From assembly GCF_012221945.1 (NCBI RefSeq), contig NZ_CP032549.1:3348001-3412000 (forward strand): a stretch of 64,000 bases of DNA, read 5' to 3'. Below, piece after piece: positions 35,245 to 43,860 of the stretch. Under the pieces are notes generated by a model, which was given only the letters and a program-made list of their open reading frames with translations, did no database searches and was not told where the DNA came from. Source of the stretch: Glutamicibacter mishrai. GTDB taxonomy: Bacteria > Actinomycetota > Actinomycetes > Actinomycetales > Micrococcaceae. The position numbers and the translations under genes are program-made. How positions within the stretch are numbered: the first letter of the stretch is position 1; each line of letters begins with the position of its first letter.

Positions 35245-36411
35245 ATGGCTGCACCGTCCGAAGCAAGCATGAAAGAAATCCGCGAGCTGATCGCGGTGGA
35301 CACGACGAGCCGGGACACGAACTTGCCGCTCATCGAAAATGTTGTCGACAAGCTTCGAGCGCACGGTGTCGAGTCAACGCTGATTCACAACGAGGATGGC
35401 ACCAAGGCTAATCTGCTGGCGACCATCCCGGCCAGCGACGGCACACTTTCTGGCGGCATTGTGCTCTCCGGGCATACGGACGTTGTCCCTGTTGATGGAC
35501 AGGACTGGAGCAGCGAACCTTTTGATGCCCAGGTGCGCGGTGACAAACTCTATGGCCGTGGAACCTGCGACATGAAGGGCTATCTTGGGGTCATTCTTGC
35601 CAAGCTTGATCAACTGACCAGCGCCCAACTCTCAGAGCCGATCCACCTGGCCTTGTCCTACGACGAGGAGGTGGGCTGCGTCGGCGCAGTCAGCCTGGTC
35701 GAGAAGATTGTGGCTGACGGATTGGCACCGCGCGGATGTTTTGTAGGGGAGCCGTCGAGCATGCGCGCCATTCGCGGGCATAAGTCGATGAACGTCTTCC
35801 GTGTGCAATTCAACGGCGTTGCCGCCCACTCATCGCTTCCTGCTGAAGGGGTCAACGCAATCTCCTACGCGCTAAAGTTTGCGAACTTCGTGGAAGAGGT
35901 GTCCGCGGAACTTAGAACGAGCGGACCTAGCGATGAGGCATTTATCGAGCCTACGACCACCATGAACGTGAACAAGTTCGACGCTGGCATCGCAGTGAAT
36001 ACGATCCCTTCCCAAGCGGTAGTGTTCTTCGAGTACCGGTCGCTGGCAGTGGTCGATCGTGAGGCGCTCACCGCTCGTTTCCGTGATGAAGCAGCGAAGC
36101 TGGAAGCGCAAATGCGTGAAAAGAATCCATCCTGCTCGGTCAGCTTCGAGCAGCAGGCCGGCGCCCCGGGACTGGATACCGAGCCCGGTGAAGAAATCGT
36201 TGCGCTGGCAGCCGCATGCGGCGCGATAGCCACCGATGAGAAAGTCACCTACGGCACCGAGGCGGGCTTGTTCTCGGCAGCGGGCATCCCGACGGTGGTG
36301 TGCGGCCCCGGCGATATCGCCCAGGCGCACGCGCCAGACGAGTACATCTTGCTCGAGCAGATTTCCGAGTGCGAAAACTTCATTGACTCACTGATTGCGC
36401 AGCTGAGCTGA
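35245..36411 (+). CDS. M20 metallopeptidase, acetylornithine deacetylase type
   Basis: The di-zinc peptidase layout is intact: LSGHTDVVPVDGQDW with the first metal His and Asp, GRGTCDMKG with the bridging Asp, YDEEVGCVGA with the catalytic and metal Glu pair, VGEPSS and a late GDIAQAHAPDEY supplying the last His. The dimerisation domain has GVAAHSSLPAEGVNA. Best similarity is to ArgE, but without arginine genes nearby an N-acyl amino acid substrate is as likely. ATG 35245 has AGGAG 5 bases upstream. It overlaps the transporter start by one base. Confidence 0.83.
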   Translation: MAAPSEASMKEIRELIAVDTTSRDTNLPLIENVVDKLRAHGVESTLIHNEDGTKANLLATIPASDGTLSGGIVLSGHTDVVPVDGQDWSSEPFDAQVRGDKLYGRGTCDMKGYLGVILAKLDQLTSAQLSEPIHLALSYDEEVGCVGAVSLVEKIVADGLAPRGCFVGEPSSMRAIRGHKSMNVFRVQFNGVAAHSSLPAEGVNAISYALKFANFVEEVSAELRTSGPSDEAFIEPTTTMNVNKFDAGIAVNTIPSQAVVFFEYRSLAVVDREALTARFRDEAAKLEAQMREKNPSCSVSFEQQAGAPGLDTEPGEEIVALAAACGAIATDEKVTYGTEAGLFSAAGIPTVVCGPGDIAQAHAPDEYILLEQISECENFIDSLIAQLS

Positions 36412-37685
36412 TGAGCGCCTCAGGGCGAGCTACCGCACAACAGGTGGCGATGGCGCGCAGGGCCGTCATCTCCAGTTCCATCGGTGCGGCCCTCGAATGG
36501 TTCGACATCATTGTTTATGCGACCTTCGCTACCACCATTGCCAAGGTGTTCTACCCGGAATCGGATCCGACTTTCGCGCTGATCCTCACGTTCGCGACCT
36601 TTGCGATTTCCTACGTGATCCGACCGCTCGGTGGCATGGTGCTGGGAAGCTATGCGGATCGCAAGGGGCGGAAGAAGGCGCTGACGCTGACACTTGGGCT
36701 GATGATGCTGGGCACCCTGATTATGGCTGTAGCTCCACCTTATGCCTCGGTGGGAGTGGCTGGCGCGCTGATCATCCTGCTCTCCCGGCTGATTCAAGGC
36801 TTCTCGGCTGGCGGCGAGTTCGGAACCGCTACTGCCTTCTTGATCGAAACGGCGCCGCATAAGAAGGCGTACTACTCGTCGTGGCAGGTCGCCAGCCAGG
36901 GTGCCTCGATGATGCTTGCCTCCGGGTTCGGATACTTCCTGACCACGGGGCTGAGTCCTGAGGCTCTGGAATCGTGGGGCTGGCGTGTGCCATTCTTCGT
37001 TGGTTTGCTGATCGGCCCGGTGGGCTTGTATATCCGAGCCCGGTTGGAAGAGACCGAGGAATTCACTGCGGCGGAAAAGGAGAAATTCCCGCTCGGGACG
37101 CTCTTCAAGCTGCACTACGGGCGGTTGCTGGCCGGCGTCGCGGTGATCGGTGTGGCAACGATTTCGATCTACCTGATCCTGTTCATGCCGACTTTTGCGG
37201 TCAATAATCTCGGCATTCCGGGGGACGCGGCGTTCTTGGGAGGCATCGCGGCCGGCGTGATCACGCTGTTCGGTGTTCCGTTCGTCGGACATCTGGCTGA
37301 TCGCATCGGCCCGGCTCGGGTGATGACTTATGCAGCTGTGGCGGCCTTTGTCCTGGCGTATCCGCTCTTCAAGCTGATGACTTCCACCCCTACGGTCGGG
37401 GTCATGGTCGTGGTGATCGCGCTGCTGGGCGTCATCATGTCCTTCTACTTCGGTCCGTTGCCGGCGCTGCTGTCCGGGCTGTTCCCGGCCGCGATCCGTG
37501 GTTCCGGATTGTCCGTGGCCTATAACGTCGGCGTCACCTTGCTGGGTGGCATCGCTCCGCTGGTGTTGACCTGGCTGCTGAAAGCCACTGGCTCGTTGGA
37601 TGCACCGAGCATCTACTACATGGCGATCGCCGTGATCTCTTTGGTGGGACTGTTCTTCGTGAGAAAGCGCTACGCGCAGCGCTAG
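36411..37685 (+). CDS. MHS-family MFS transporter
   Basis: Twelve hydrophobic segments are seen in 424 residues. The N-terminus (ISSSIGAALEWFDIIVYATF) and the loop SYADRKGRKKAL are hallmarks of the metabolite:proton symporter family (KgtP, ProP, ShiA). The RLIQGFSAGGEFGTA segment of helix 4-5 is also typical. It should import an organic acid or amino-acid-like compound. The TGATG overlap with the upstream M20 peptidase gene suggests that it takes up that enzyme's substrate. Confidence 0.88.
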   Translation: MSASGRATAQQVAMARRAVISSSIGAALEWFDIIVYATFATTIAKVFYPESDPTFALILTFATFAISYVIRPLGGMVLGSYADRKGRKKALTLTLGLMMLGTLIMAVAPPYASVGVAGALIILLSRLIQGFSAGGEFGTATAFLIETAPHKKAYYSSWQVASQGASMMLASGFGYFLTTGLSPEALESWGWRVPFFVGLLIGPVGLYIRARLEETEEFTAAEKEKFPLGTLFKLHYGRLLAGVAVIGVATISIYLILFMPTFAVNNLGIPGDAAFLGGIAAGVITLFGVPFVGHLADRIGPARVMTYAAVAAFVLAYPLFKLMTSTPTVGVMVVVIALLGVIMSFYFGPLPALLSGLFPAAIRGSGLSVAYNVGVTLLGGIAPLVLTWLLKATGSLDAPSIYYMAIAVISLVGLFFVRKRYAQR

Positions 37686-37710
37686 ACAGTGAGGCCACAG
37701 AACAGTCGTG

Positions 37711-37739
37711 CCCGCCAGCTTCTCGCGGAAGCTGGCGGG
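37711..37739 (+). terminator. Terminator after the MHS transporter gene
   Basis: A perfect 12-bp stem with a 5-base loop; CTCGACTTTTT follows. Confidence 0.85.
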
Positions 37740-37763
37740 CTCGACTTTTTGCATCGGCAGGGA

Positions 37764-38453
37764 TCAGAGCGCTACGAGCAGTACGGCTGTCCAGTGGCAA
37801 AGGAACGCGATGATCGTGCAGGCATGGAACAGCTCATGGAAACCGAAAATGGTTGGCAGGGGATTAGGGCGTTTGGTGGCGTAGAAAACGGCTCCAACTG
37901 TATAGGCCAAGCCACCAGCCAGGATCAGGATCATCACCGCCGGGTTCGCTGCCCAGAAAGCTGGCAGCTGCATCAGCGCGCCCCATCCGAGGAGGATGTA
38001 GAGGCTTACGCCGACCCATCGCGGGGCGGTGGGCCAGATGGTCTTGATGGCGATTCCAGCTAAAGCGCCCGCCCAGATGATGGAAAGAACGATGATGGCT
38101 TGCTTGGCTGGAAGAGTCAGCGCTGCGACCGGGGTGTAGGTGCCAGCGATGAGCAAGAAGATGTTGGCGTGATCGGCGCGGCGGAACAGGCCCATGACCT
38201 TATCGGTCCAATTGCCGCGATGGTACAAAGCGGACGTGCCGAACAAGAGGATCGAGCACAGCGCGAATACGGCACTGGTCCATTCGGCCAAGTGGCCATC
38301 GGCCAGGACAATCAACACCAGATTCATGATGATGATGCCAGGCGTTGACCATGCATGGATCAGTCCGCGCCAGCGCGTTCGTTCGGTGCCGATCGACAAG
38401 AATTTCTTCGGCGCCCGAATTTTTGCGGTGGGGATCATCGGATCAATGGCCAC
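37764..38453 (-). CDS. Hemolysin III / PAQR-type membrane protein
   Basis: Seven membrane segments span 229 residues. Conserved metal-site motifs are in place: SALYHRGNW, DHANIFLLIAGTYTP and FHELFHACT, which together give the Ser, Asp and three His of the zinc-dependent PAQR hydrolase site. The bacterial YqfA/HlyIII branch probably acts on membrane lipids; the haemolysin name is historical. The start is GTG 38453 with AAGGA 6 bases upstream. Confidence 0.9.
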   Translation of the reverse strand: MAIDPMIPTAKIRAPKKFLSIGTERTRWRGLIHAWSTPGIIIMNLVLIVLADGHLAEWTSAVFALCSILLFGTSALYHRGNWTDKVMGLFRRADHANIFLLIAGTYTPVAALTLPAKQAIIVLSIIWAGALAGIAIKTIWPTAPRWVGVSLYILLGWGALMQLPAFWAANPAVMILILAGGLAYTVGAVFYATKRPNPLPTIFGFHELFHACTIIAFLCHWTAVLLVAL

Positions 38454-38553
38454 GGGAGTCCTTAACGTAGTGCTCGGGGGAATGAACCCCTTTCTGGAAG
38501 TCTACGTCAGGATTCTGGGTTCCTACTGTGCCGGGTGCTTGATGGTAGACAGG

Positions 38554-38586
38554 AAAAAACCCGCCCAATTTACATTGGACGGGTTT
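38554..38586 (-). terminator. Terminator of the GlsB gene (minus strand)
   Basis: A 13-bp stem with one mismatch, followed on the minus strand by six T. Confidence 0.88.
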
Positions 38587-38621
38587 CCTGCTCAGCCCTG
38601 GTTGAGAACCAGATGTTGCGG

Positions 38622-38882
38622 TTAAGCGCGCTTCTTGGTGATGAATCCCCAAATGAGAAGGACGATCAACGCGCCACCGATCGCCAGGATCCAGCTCCAA
38701 AGCGAGAAGAATCCGCCCATGCCCTTGTCGAAAATGAGGCTGCCGATCCAACCGCCGAGCAGTGCGCCGACGACGCCTAGCAATAGGGTTGCGATCCATC
38801 CGCCACCTTGCTTACCCGGCAGGATTGCTTTTGCGATAGCGCCAGCAATCAAGCCCAAAACTATCCATCCAATGAATCCCAT
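38622..38882 (-). CDS. GlsB/YeaQ/YmgE-family stress membrane protein
   Basis: Three Gly-rich membrane helices fill the 86 residues: GFIGWIVLGLIAGAIAKAIL, then IATLLLGVVGALLGGWIG and WILAIGGALIVLLIWGF, ending TKKRA. In enterococci GlsB is stress- and bile-induced. Its molecular role is unknown. The ATG at 38882 with GGAG upstream was chosen over a non-supported start 4 codons earlier. It is a single-gene unit with its own terminator. Confidence 0.9.
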   Translation of the reverse strand: MGFIGWIVLGLIAGAIAKAILPGKQGGGWIATLLLGVVGALLGGWIGSLIFDKGMGGFFSLWSWILAIGGALIVLLIWGFITKKRA

Positions 38883-39201
38883 GATTCGCTCCAATGGTCA
38901 GATTCTCTAGTGATCGGGTTTGACCACTTAGTCCAGACATTACATGGCTTTGAGCTGGGGTTCTACGGGTGGCGCGGTGATTTTCGGGCTTTTCACAACA
39001 TTGATTCAATCGCAGCTTGAAGGTTGACTCGAATTCGCCGGTAAAAATGCACCTGATAAGGGCGTTAGGCAAATGTGGAGATTGGCTTGTGCAAAATGGT
39101 TGACATGGATCACGGTCACTCTTACGCTTGTTAAATCAGATTTTATCCAATCAAACCATCCTTAAGTCTGATATTAGGTTTGCGCACGACGGAGTGAATA
39201 C
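38883..39201. other. Divergent intergenic region glsB / gntK
   Basis: These 319 bases hold the gntK promoter (39100-39128) and an inverted ATCAGA/TCTGAT pair (39136-39174) that may be a GntR site. No gene is supported. Confidence 0.5.
39100..39128 (+). promoter_or_regulatory. Promoter of gntK-gntP
   Basis: A consensus TTGACA at 39100-39105, a 17-base spacer and TACGCT at 39123-39128, about 65 bases before the start. Confidence 0.65.
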
Positions 39202-39723
39202 ATGAGTGAACTGGTTCCCGCCATCATCGTTATGGGTGTTTCAGGCAGCGGAAAGACCACTATTGGTCAGATGCTGGCAGATGAGCTGAATCGTCAATTC
39301 ATTGACGGCGACAGCCTGCACCCTGAGTCCAATAAGCAGAAAATGGCAGCAGGCGAAGCTCTGAATGACCAAGACCGCGAGCCGTGGTTGAAGGTCATCG
39401 GCCAGAAACTCGCTGAGGGAACCAGCCAAGGTGAACCGCTGGTCATCGCATGCTCCGCTTTGAAGCGCAGCTACCGCGACCTGATTCGCTCTCTCGAACC
39501 GTCAACCATTTTTGTGCACCTGGCAGGTGTGCCCACGGTCATCCGCGATCGCATGAACGCTCGCTCCCATGAGTACATGCCTTCTTCGCTGCTGGACAGC
39601 CAGTTGGCCACTTTGGAATTGCCAACTGCCGATGAAGCAGTACTCACTGCGGATATTTCCAAATCCCCACAGGACATCGTGCGTCAGCTTGTTGTTGACC
39701 TCGGGGTAGCACACTTCGCATAA
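39202..39723 (+). CDS. gntK: Gluconokinase
   Basis: The P-loop VMGVSGSGKTTIG and the DGDSLHPESNKQKMAAG segment are characteristic of GntK, with IACSALKRSYRD later in the chain. It phosphorylates gluconate to 6-phosphogluconate in the cytosol. At 173 residues it has the usual size. The ATG follows GGAG by 8 bases. It sits 47 bases before gntP in one transcript, and its product is the substrate of gnd, 2.5 kb downstream. Confidence 0.94.
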   Translation: MSELVPAIIVMGVSGSGKTTIGQMLADELNRQFIDGDSLHPESNKQKMAAGEALNDQDREPWLKVIGQKLAEGTSQGEPLVIACSALKRSYRDLIRSLEPSTIFVHLAGVPTVIRDRMNARSHEYMPSSLLDSQLATLELPTADEAVLTADISKSPQDIVRQLVVDLGVAHFA

Positions 39724-39770
39724 ACCACCTGCCAGATGCTGGCATGGTTAACCATTGATCAAGGACGACA

Positions 39771-41186
39771 ATGACACCTGAGCTCGAATTGAACTGGACG
39801 CTGGGCACGCCCGGTCTCCTCGGCCTAGCAGTAGCGGCGGTCGCCGTGCTGCTGGTTCTAATTATCCGCTTCAGAGTCCACGCATTCGTGGCTCTGGTTC
39901 TCACCAGCCTTTTGACCGCCATCGCCGCAGGTATTCCTGCAGGATCGGTCATCACGACTTTGACCAGTGGCTTCGGCTCAACGCTTGCGAGCGTTGCCTT
40001 GCTGGTCGGTCTTGGCTCAATGCTCGGACGCATGCTGGAAACCAGCGGCGGCGCCGAAGTCATGACCAACTGGCTGATTTCCAAGTTCGGCGAAAAGCGT
40101 GCACCTCTGGCCCTCTCCGTGGCCTCGCTGCTCTTCGGCTTCCCGATTTTCTTCGATGCAGGCCTTGTGGTCATGCTTCCGATTATCTTCACCGTGGCCC
40201 GTCGCCTGGGCGGATCGGTGTTGTTCTACGCGATTCCTGCCGCAACCGCCTTCTCGGTCATGCACGTCTTCGTTCCTCCTCACCCGGGTCCAGTGGCTGC
40301 ATCGGGTCTGTTGGAAGCCAACGTCGGCCTGGTGCTGATCCTGGGCCTGGTCGTTGCCATTCCGACCTGGTTCTTCTCCGGCCACCTGTTCGGCAAGTTT
40401 GTCGGCAAGAAATTCGACATCCCGGTACCTGACATCCTGGACGCTGCCCTGGGCAACGGTTCGGGCAAAGATGACTTCAAGTCCTCGCCTTCCGTAGGAA
40501 CAGTTTTCAGCCTGCTGCTTCTGCCGCTGGTGCTGATCTTCTTGAACACCGGATTGAACATGCTCGGCAGCGCCGGTGTCGTGGATGCTGAAGCTTCGTG
40601 GGTTACCTGGCTGCGCCTGTTCGGCGAGACCCCGGTAGCGCTGCTGATCACCGTACTGCTCGGAATGATCCTGCTCGGCTTCCGCAAGGGCAAGGACAAG
40701 ACCCTGATCGAAACCGTTGTGGATTCGGCACTGGGCCCAGTGTGCTCGATCATCTTGATCACCGGCGCCGGTGGCATGTTCGGTGGCGTGCTGCGTGCCA
40801 GTGGCATCGGCGACGCCATTGCCGATTCGCTGCAGTCGGTAGGCATGCCGCTGATCATCGCCGGCTTCCTGATCGCCGCCGTCGTGCGCTTGGCCCAGGG
40901 TTCCGCCACCGTGGCATTGACCACCGCCGCTGCCATCGTGCAGCCGGCCGTTCTGGCTGATAGCTCCCTGACCGCATTCCAGGTCGCGGCCATGGTGCTG
41001 GCGCTGGCCGCCGGTTCGGTCTTCGCAGGCCACGTGAACGACTCCGGCTTCTGGCTGGTATCGCGCTTCCTGCAGATGGATGTCTCGACCACCTTGCGTG
41101 TTTGGACCGTAGGCCAGGCACTGGTTTCGGTTGTCGGCTTCGTCTTCGTGATGGTGCTCTACGGCATTGCGACGATGGTCGCCTAG
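39771..41186 (+). CDS. gntP: Gluconate:H+ symporter
   Basis: A very hydrophobic 471-residue protein with 12 or more membrane helices and the GntP family motifs GSMLGRMLETSGGAE, HVFVPPHPGPVAAS and GSVFAGHVNDSGFWL. It imports gluconate. It is the second gene of the gntK-gntP operon, ended by a 44-bp palindromic terminator shared with gntR. Confidence 0.94.
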   Translation: MTPELELNWTLGTPGLLGLAVAAVAVLLVLIIRFRVHAFVALVLTSLLTAIAAGIPAGSVITTLTSGFGSTLASVALLVGLGSMLGRMLETSGGAEVMTNWLISKFGEKRAPLALSVASLLFGFPIFFDAGLVVMLPIIFTVARRLGGSVLFYAIPAATAFSVMHVFVPPHPGPVAASGLLEANVGLVLILGLVVAIPTWFFSGHLFGKFVGKKFDIPVPDILDAALGNGSGKDDFKSSPSVGTVFSLLLLPLVLIFLNTGLNMLGSAGVVDAEASWVTWLRLFGETPVALLITVLLGMILLGFRKGKDKTLIETVVDSALGPVCSIILITGAGGMFGGVLRASGIGDAIADSLQSVGMPLIIAGFLIAAVVRLAQGSATVALTTAAAIVQPAVLADSSLTAFQVAAMVLALAAGSVFAGHVNDSGFWLVSRFLQMDVSTTLRVWTVGQALVSVVGFVFVMVLYGIATMVA

Positions 41187-41204
41187 GGCACGCTCCGCTA
41201 GCGA

Positions 41205-41248
41205 AAAAATCCGCTGTCCCCAACAATTGTTGGGGACAGCGGATTTTT
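41205..41248. terminator. Bidirectional terminator, perfect 44-bp palindrome
   Basis: The whole segment is self-complementary, with A5 at one end and T5 at the other, so it has a U-tract in both directions. It serves gntP and the convergent gntR. Confidence 0.96.
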
Positions 41249-41282
41249 GTTACCCGGATAGGCAATCAGTGATTCGCTCGGT

Positions 41283-42017
41283 TTAGTGCGCGTCCTTGGC
41301 CGGGTCGACAAAGAGGCGCGGCTGGCCTTCCCAGAGGCTGCAGATTTCGTTGTGGGTGCGGCGCATGATGCTTTCCATGTTCTTGCGCGCGCCGGCCGAA
41401 TCGGAATTGGAGATGGCATCGGCCACCGACTGGTGCCAGAGCAAGGCTTCTTCGTGCGGACGTTCAGGCATCAAGCCGAGTTCGGTTCGACCACGAAGGA
41501 TTGCGCCGATGGGAGTCGCCAGGTTGGCGAACATTTCGTTGCCCGAGGCGGCCAAGACCAAAGCATGGAAACGGATGTCCAATTCCAGGAATCGGCGAAG
41601 ATCGCCTTGGCGCCCGTAGTGGTTCATCTGAGCCGAAATCATCATCAGCTCTTTGCGCATCGCTTCCGGCGCGACCTCGGCGGCAAGTTCAGCGGCCATA
41701 GGCTCAACTGAAATACGCAGTTCGGTCAACGAACGCAGCTGCGTGCCCTTCTGATCCCCGGCCAGTCGCCAGCGGATGACTTGAGTGTCATAGGGATTCC
41801 AGCTTTCGGCCCCCAAGACCCGGATGCCCACGCGCTTGGTGCTGGTCACCAGTCCGCTCTGCGCGAGGACGCGGACGGCCTCGCGGATCACCGAGCGGGA
41901 AACTTGAAGTTGCTGTTCGAGATCGGCGGCAAGGATGATCGAGCCGCGGGGAATTTGTCCGCTGACGATGCGGGAGCCGAGATGCTCAACCACATGAGCG
42001 TGCAGACTTGTTGCCAT
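41283..42017 (-). CDS. FadR-subfamily GntR regulator of gluconate genes
   Basis: An N-terminal winged helix-turn-helix (GQIPRGSIILAADLEQQLQV, then SRSVIREAVRVLAQSGLV) is followed by an all-helical FCD domain whose FLELDIRFHALVL and late WHQSVADAI carry the metal-binding Asp and His residues. Position between gntP and gnd argues that it senses gluconate or 6-phosphogluconate and represses the operon. The ATG at 42017 is divergent from gnd, 207 bases away. Confidence 0.88.
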   Translation of the reverse strand: MATSLHAHVVEHLGSRIVSGQIPRGSIILAADLEQQLQVSRSVIREAVRVLAQSGLVTSTKRVGIRVLGAESWNPYDTQVIRWRLAGDQKGTQLRSLTELRISVEPMAAELAAEVAPEAMRKELMMISAQMNHYGRQGDLRRFLELDIRFHALVLAASGNEMFANLATPIGAILRGRTELGLMPERPHEEALLWHQSVADAISNSDSAGARKNMESIMRRTHNEICSLWEGQPRLFVDPAKDAH

Positions 42018-42224
42018 AGGGATAGTTTAGCTAACGACTAGGGACAAGTAGCGTTGCGCCCACCGAATACACAAAATAAATATGTTTTTAGTTCGGTCAT
42101 TCTCTGGGAAACAGTGCCCTGTGCCTAGTAGTATGGAAAGGTCACGTGGTCGTGATTCAGGGGCCATGGTTTATGGTCTCTGTTAACGGCACACCCTCCC
42201 CGTAATTGATGGAGACTTATTTTT

Positions 42225-43664
42225 ATGCCTGCACAGATTGGTGTCACAGGTCTGGCCGTGATGGGTGCAAACCTCGCCCGTAACTTCGCCCGCAACGGAT
42301 ACACTGTCGCCCTGCACAACCGCTCGGTCGGAAAGACTGACGCGCTGCTTGAGGCGCATGGCGATGAAGGCGACTTCATCCGCACCGAAAGCCTCGAAGA
42401 GCTGGTTGCGAACCTTGAAACCCCGCGTCGCGTCCTGATTATGGTCAAGGCTGGCGGCCCAGTAGATTCCGTCATCGACCAGCTGGTTCCGCTGCTGGAT
42501 GAAGGCGACATCGTCATTGACGCAGGCAACTCGCACTACACCGACACCCGTCGCCGCGAAGCAGCCCTTAATGAAAAGGGCCTTCACTTCGTTGGCGTTG
42601 GCGTCTCCGGCGGCGAAGAGGGCGCACTGCTCGGCCCATCGATCATGCCAGGCGGCTCGGCTGAGTCCTACAAGGCACTGGGCCCGATGCTGGAAAAGAT
42701 TTCCGCTAAGGCCGACGACGGAGCTCCTTGCTGCGCTTGGATTTCCACCGATGGCGCTGGCCACTTCGTGAAGATGGTCCACAACGGCATCGAATACGCC
42801 GACATGCAGGTTATCGGCGAAGCTTACGACCTGCTGCGCAGCGCTGCAGGTATCGAACCTGCTCAGCAGGCGGAGATCTTCAACGAGTGGAACCAGGGCG
42901 AACTGTCCAGCTTCCTCATCGAGATCACCGCTGAAGTACTGGGCCACACCGACGCCGCCACCGGCAAGCCGCTGATCGACGTAATCCAGGACTCCGCAGG
43001 ACAGAAGGGCACCGGTCGCTGGACCGTGCAGTCCGGCCTGGACATGGGCTCGCCGGTTTCGGCTATTGCTGAATCGGTATTCGCTCGTTCGCTGTCCTCC
43101 CAGCGCGACATCCGCGCCGTGGGCCAGAAGGTCCTCACCGCGGACACCACCGAGGTCACCCTTCCAGAGAACTTCGTCGAAGACGTGCGCCAGGCGCTGT
43201 TCGCATCCAAGCTGGTTTCCTACGCGCAGGGCATCGATATGCTGACCTCTGCTGCTGGCGAATACAACTGGCAGCTGAAGCTCGACGAGATCGCCGGCCT
43301 GTGGCGTGAAGGCTGCATCATCCGTGCAGCACTGCTCAAGGACATCACCGCAGCCTACTCCGCAGACGAGAAGCCTGCGAACCTGCTCTTCGCCCCAGCC
43401 TTCGCTGAAGCGATCGCCAAGGCTGTTCCAGCATGGCGCCGCGTTGTCGCTGTTGCCGTTCAGCTGGGCATCCCAGCACCAGTATTCTCCTCGTCGCTGG
43501 CCTACTACGATGGCCTGCGTCGCGATCGTTTGCCAGCAGCTCTGACCCAGGGCCTGCGCGACTTCTTCGGTGCTCACACCTACCGTCGCACCGACAAGGA
43601 AGGCACCTTCCACACCTTGTGGAGCGGCGACCGTTCTGAGATTGCAGCAGAGGACACTCACTAG
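42225..43664 (+). CDS. gnd: 6-phosphogluconate dehydrogenase, decarboxylating
   Basis: The 479-residue length is that of the long, NADP-dependent type. The Rossmann motif is GVTGLAVMGANLARNFA, the substrate site GVSGGEEGALLGPSIMPGG, and the catalytic Lys-His-Asn lies in HFVKMVHNGIEY. It oxidises 6-phosphogluconate to ribulose-5-phosphate and CO2. A TCACG-TGGT-CGTGA inverted repeat in its leader (42142-42155) may be an operator. It completes the gluconate pathway started by gntK/gntP. Confidence 0.96.
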   Translation: MPAQIGVTGLAVMGANLARNFARNGYTVALHNRSVGKTDALLEAHGDEGDFIRTESLEELVANLETPRRVLIMVKAGGPVDSVIDQLVPLLDEGDIVIDAGNSHYTDTRRREAALNEKGLHFVGVGVSGGEEGALLGPSIMPGGSAESYKALGPMLEKISAKADDGAPCCAWISTDGAGHFVKMVHNGIEYADMQVIGEAYDLLRSAAGIEPAQQAEIFNEWNQGELSSFLIEITAEVLGHTDAATGKPLIDVIQDSAGQKGTGRWTVQSGLDMGSPVSAIAESVFARSLSSQRDIRAVGQKVLTADTTEVTLPENFVEDVRQALFASKLVSYAQGIDMLTSAAGEYNWQLKLDEIAGLWREGCIIRAALLKDITAAYSADEKPANLLFAPAFAEAIAKAVPAWRRVVAVAVQLGIPAPVFSSSLAYYDGLRRDRLPAALTQGLRDFFGAHTYRRTDKEGTFHTLWSGDRSEIAAEDTH

Positions 43665-43676
43665 AGTTTCCACAGT

Positions 43677-43726
43677 AAAAACCGGCCCTTTTCCTAAGGT
43701 AATTCTTGGGAAAAGGGCCGGTTTTT
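43677..43726 (+). terminator. Terminator of gnd
   Basis: A perfect 18-bp stem followed by TTTTTCTTTTT. Confidence 0.96.
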
Positions 43727-43828
43727 CTTTTTGGGAGGTGAGTCACAAAGACAATTTTTCGCCCGTAATTATTGAGAATAATCGGTGTCGATCAATCATT
43801 CATGGAAAACACCTAACTGGATCGGCAT

Positions 43829-43860
43829 TTGCTAACAGGTAGCGTCTATATAAATTTTTC
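43829..43860 (+). promoter_or_regulatory. Candidate promoter giving a leaderless mRNA
   Basis: A TATAAA box at 43849-43854 lies only six bases before the ATG at 43861, and TTTTTC separates them, so no ribosome-binding site exists. Transcription would begin at or next to the A of ATG. The -35 candidate TTGCTA (43829-43834) has short spacing. Confidence 0.5.

Noticed and set aside
36420..37754. 444-residue minus-strand frame opposite the MHS transporter
   Set aside because: Gln/Arg/His-rich shadow of membrane-helix codons; not protein-like.
42183..43673. 496-residue minus-strand frame opposite gnd
   Set aside because: A shadow of the highly biased gnd coding sequence; no promoter or ribosome-binding site.
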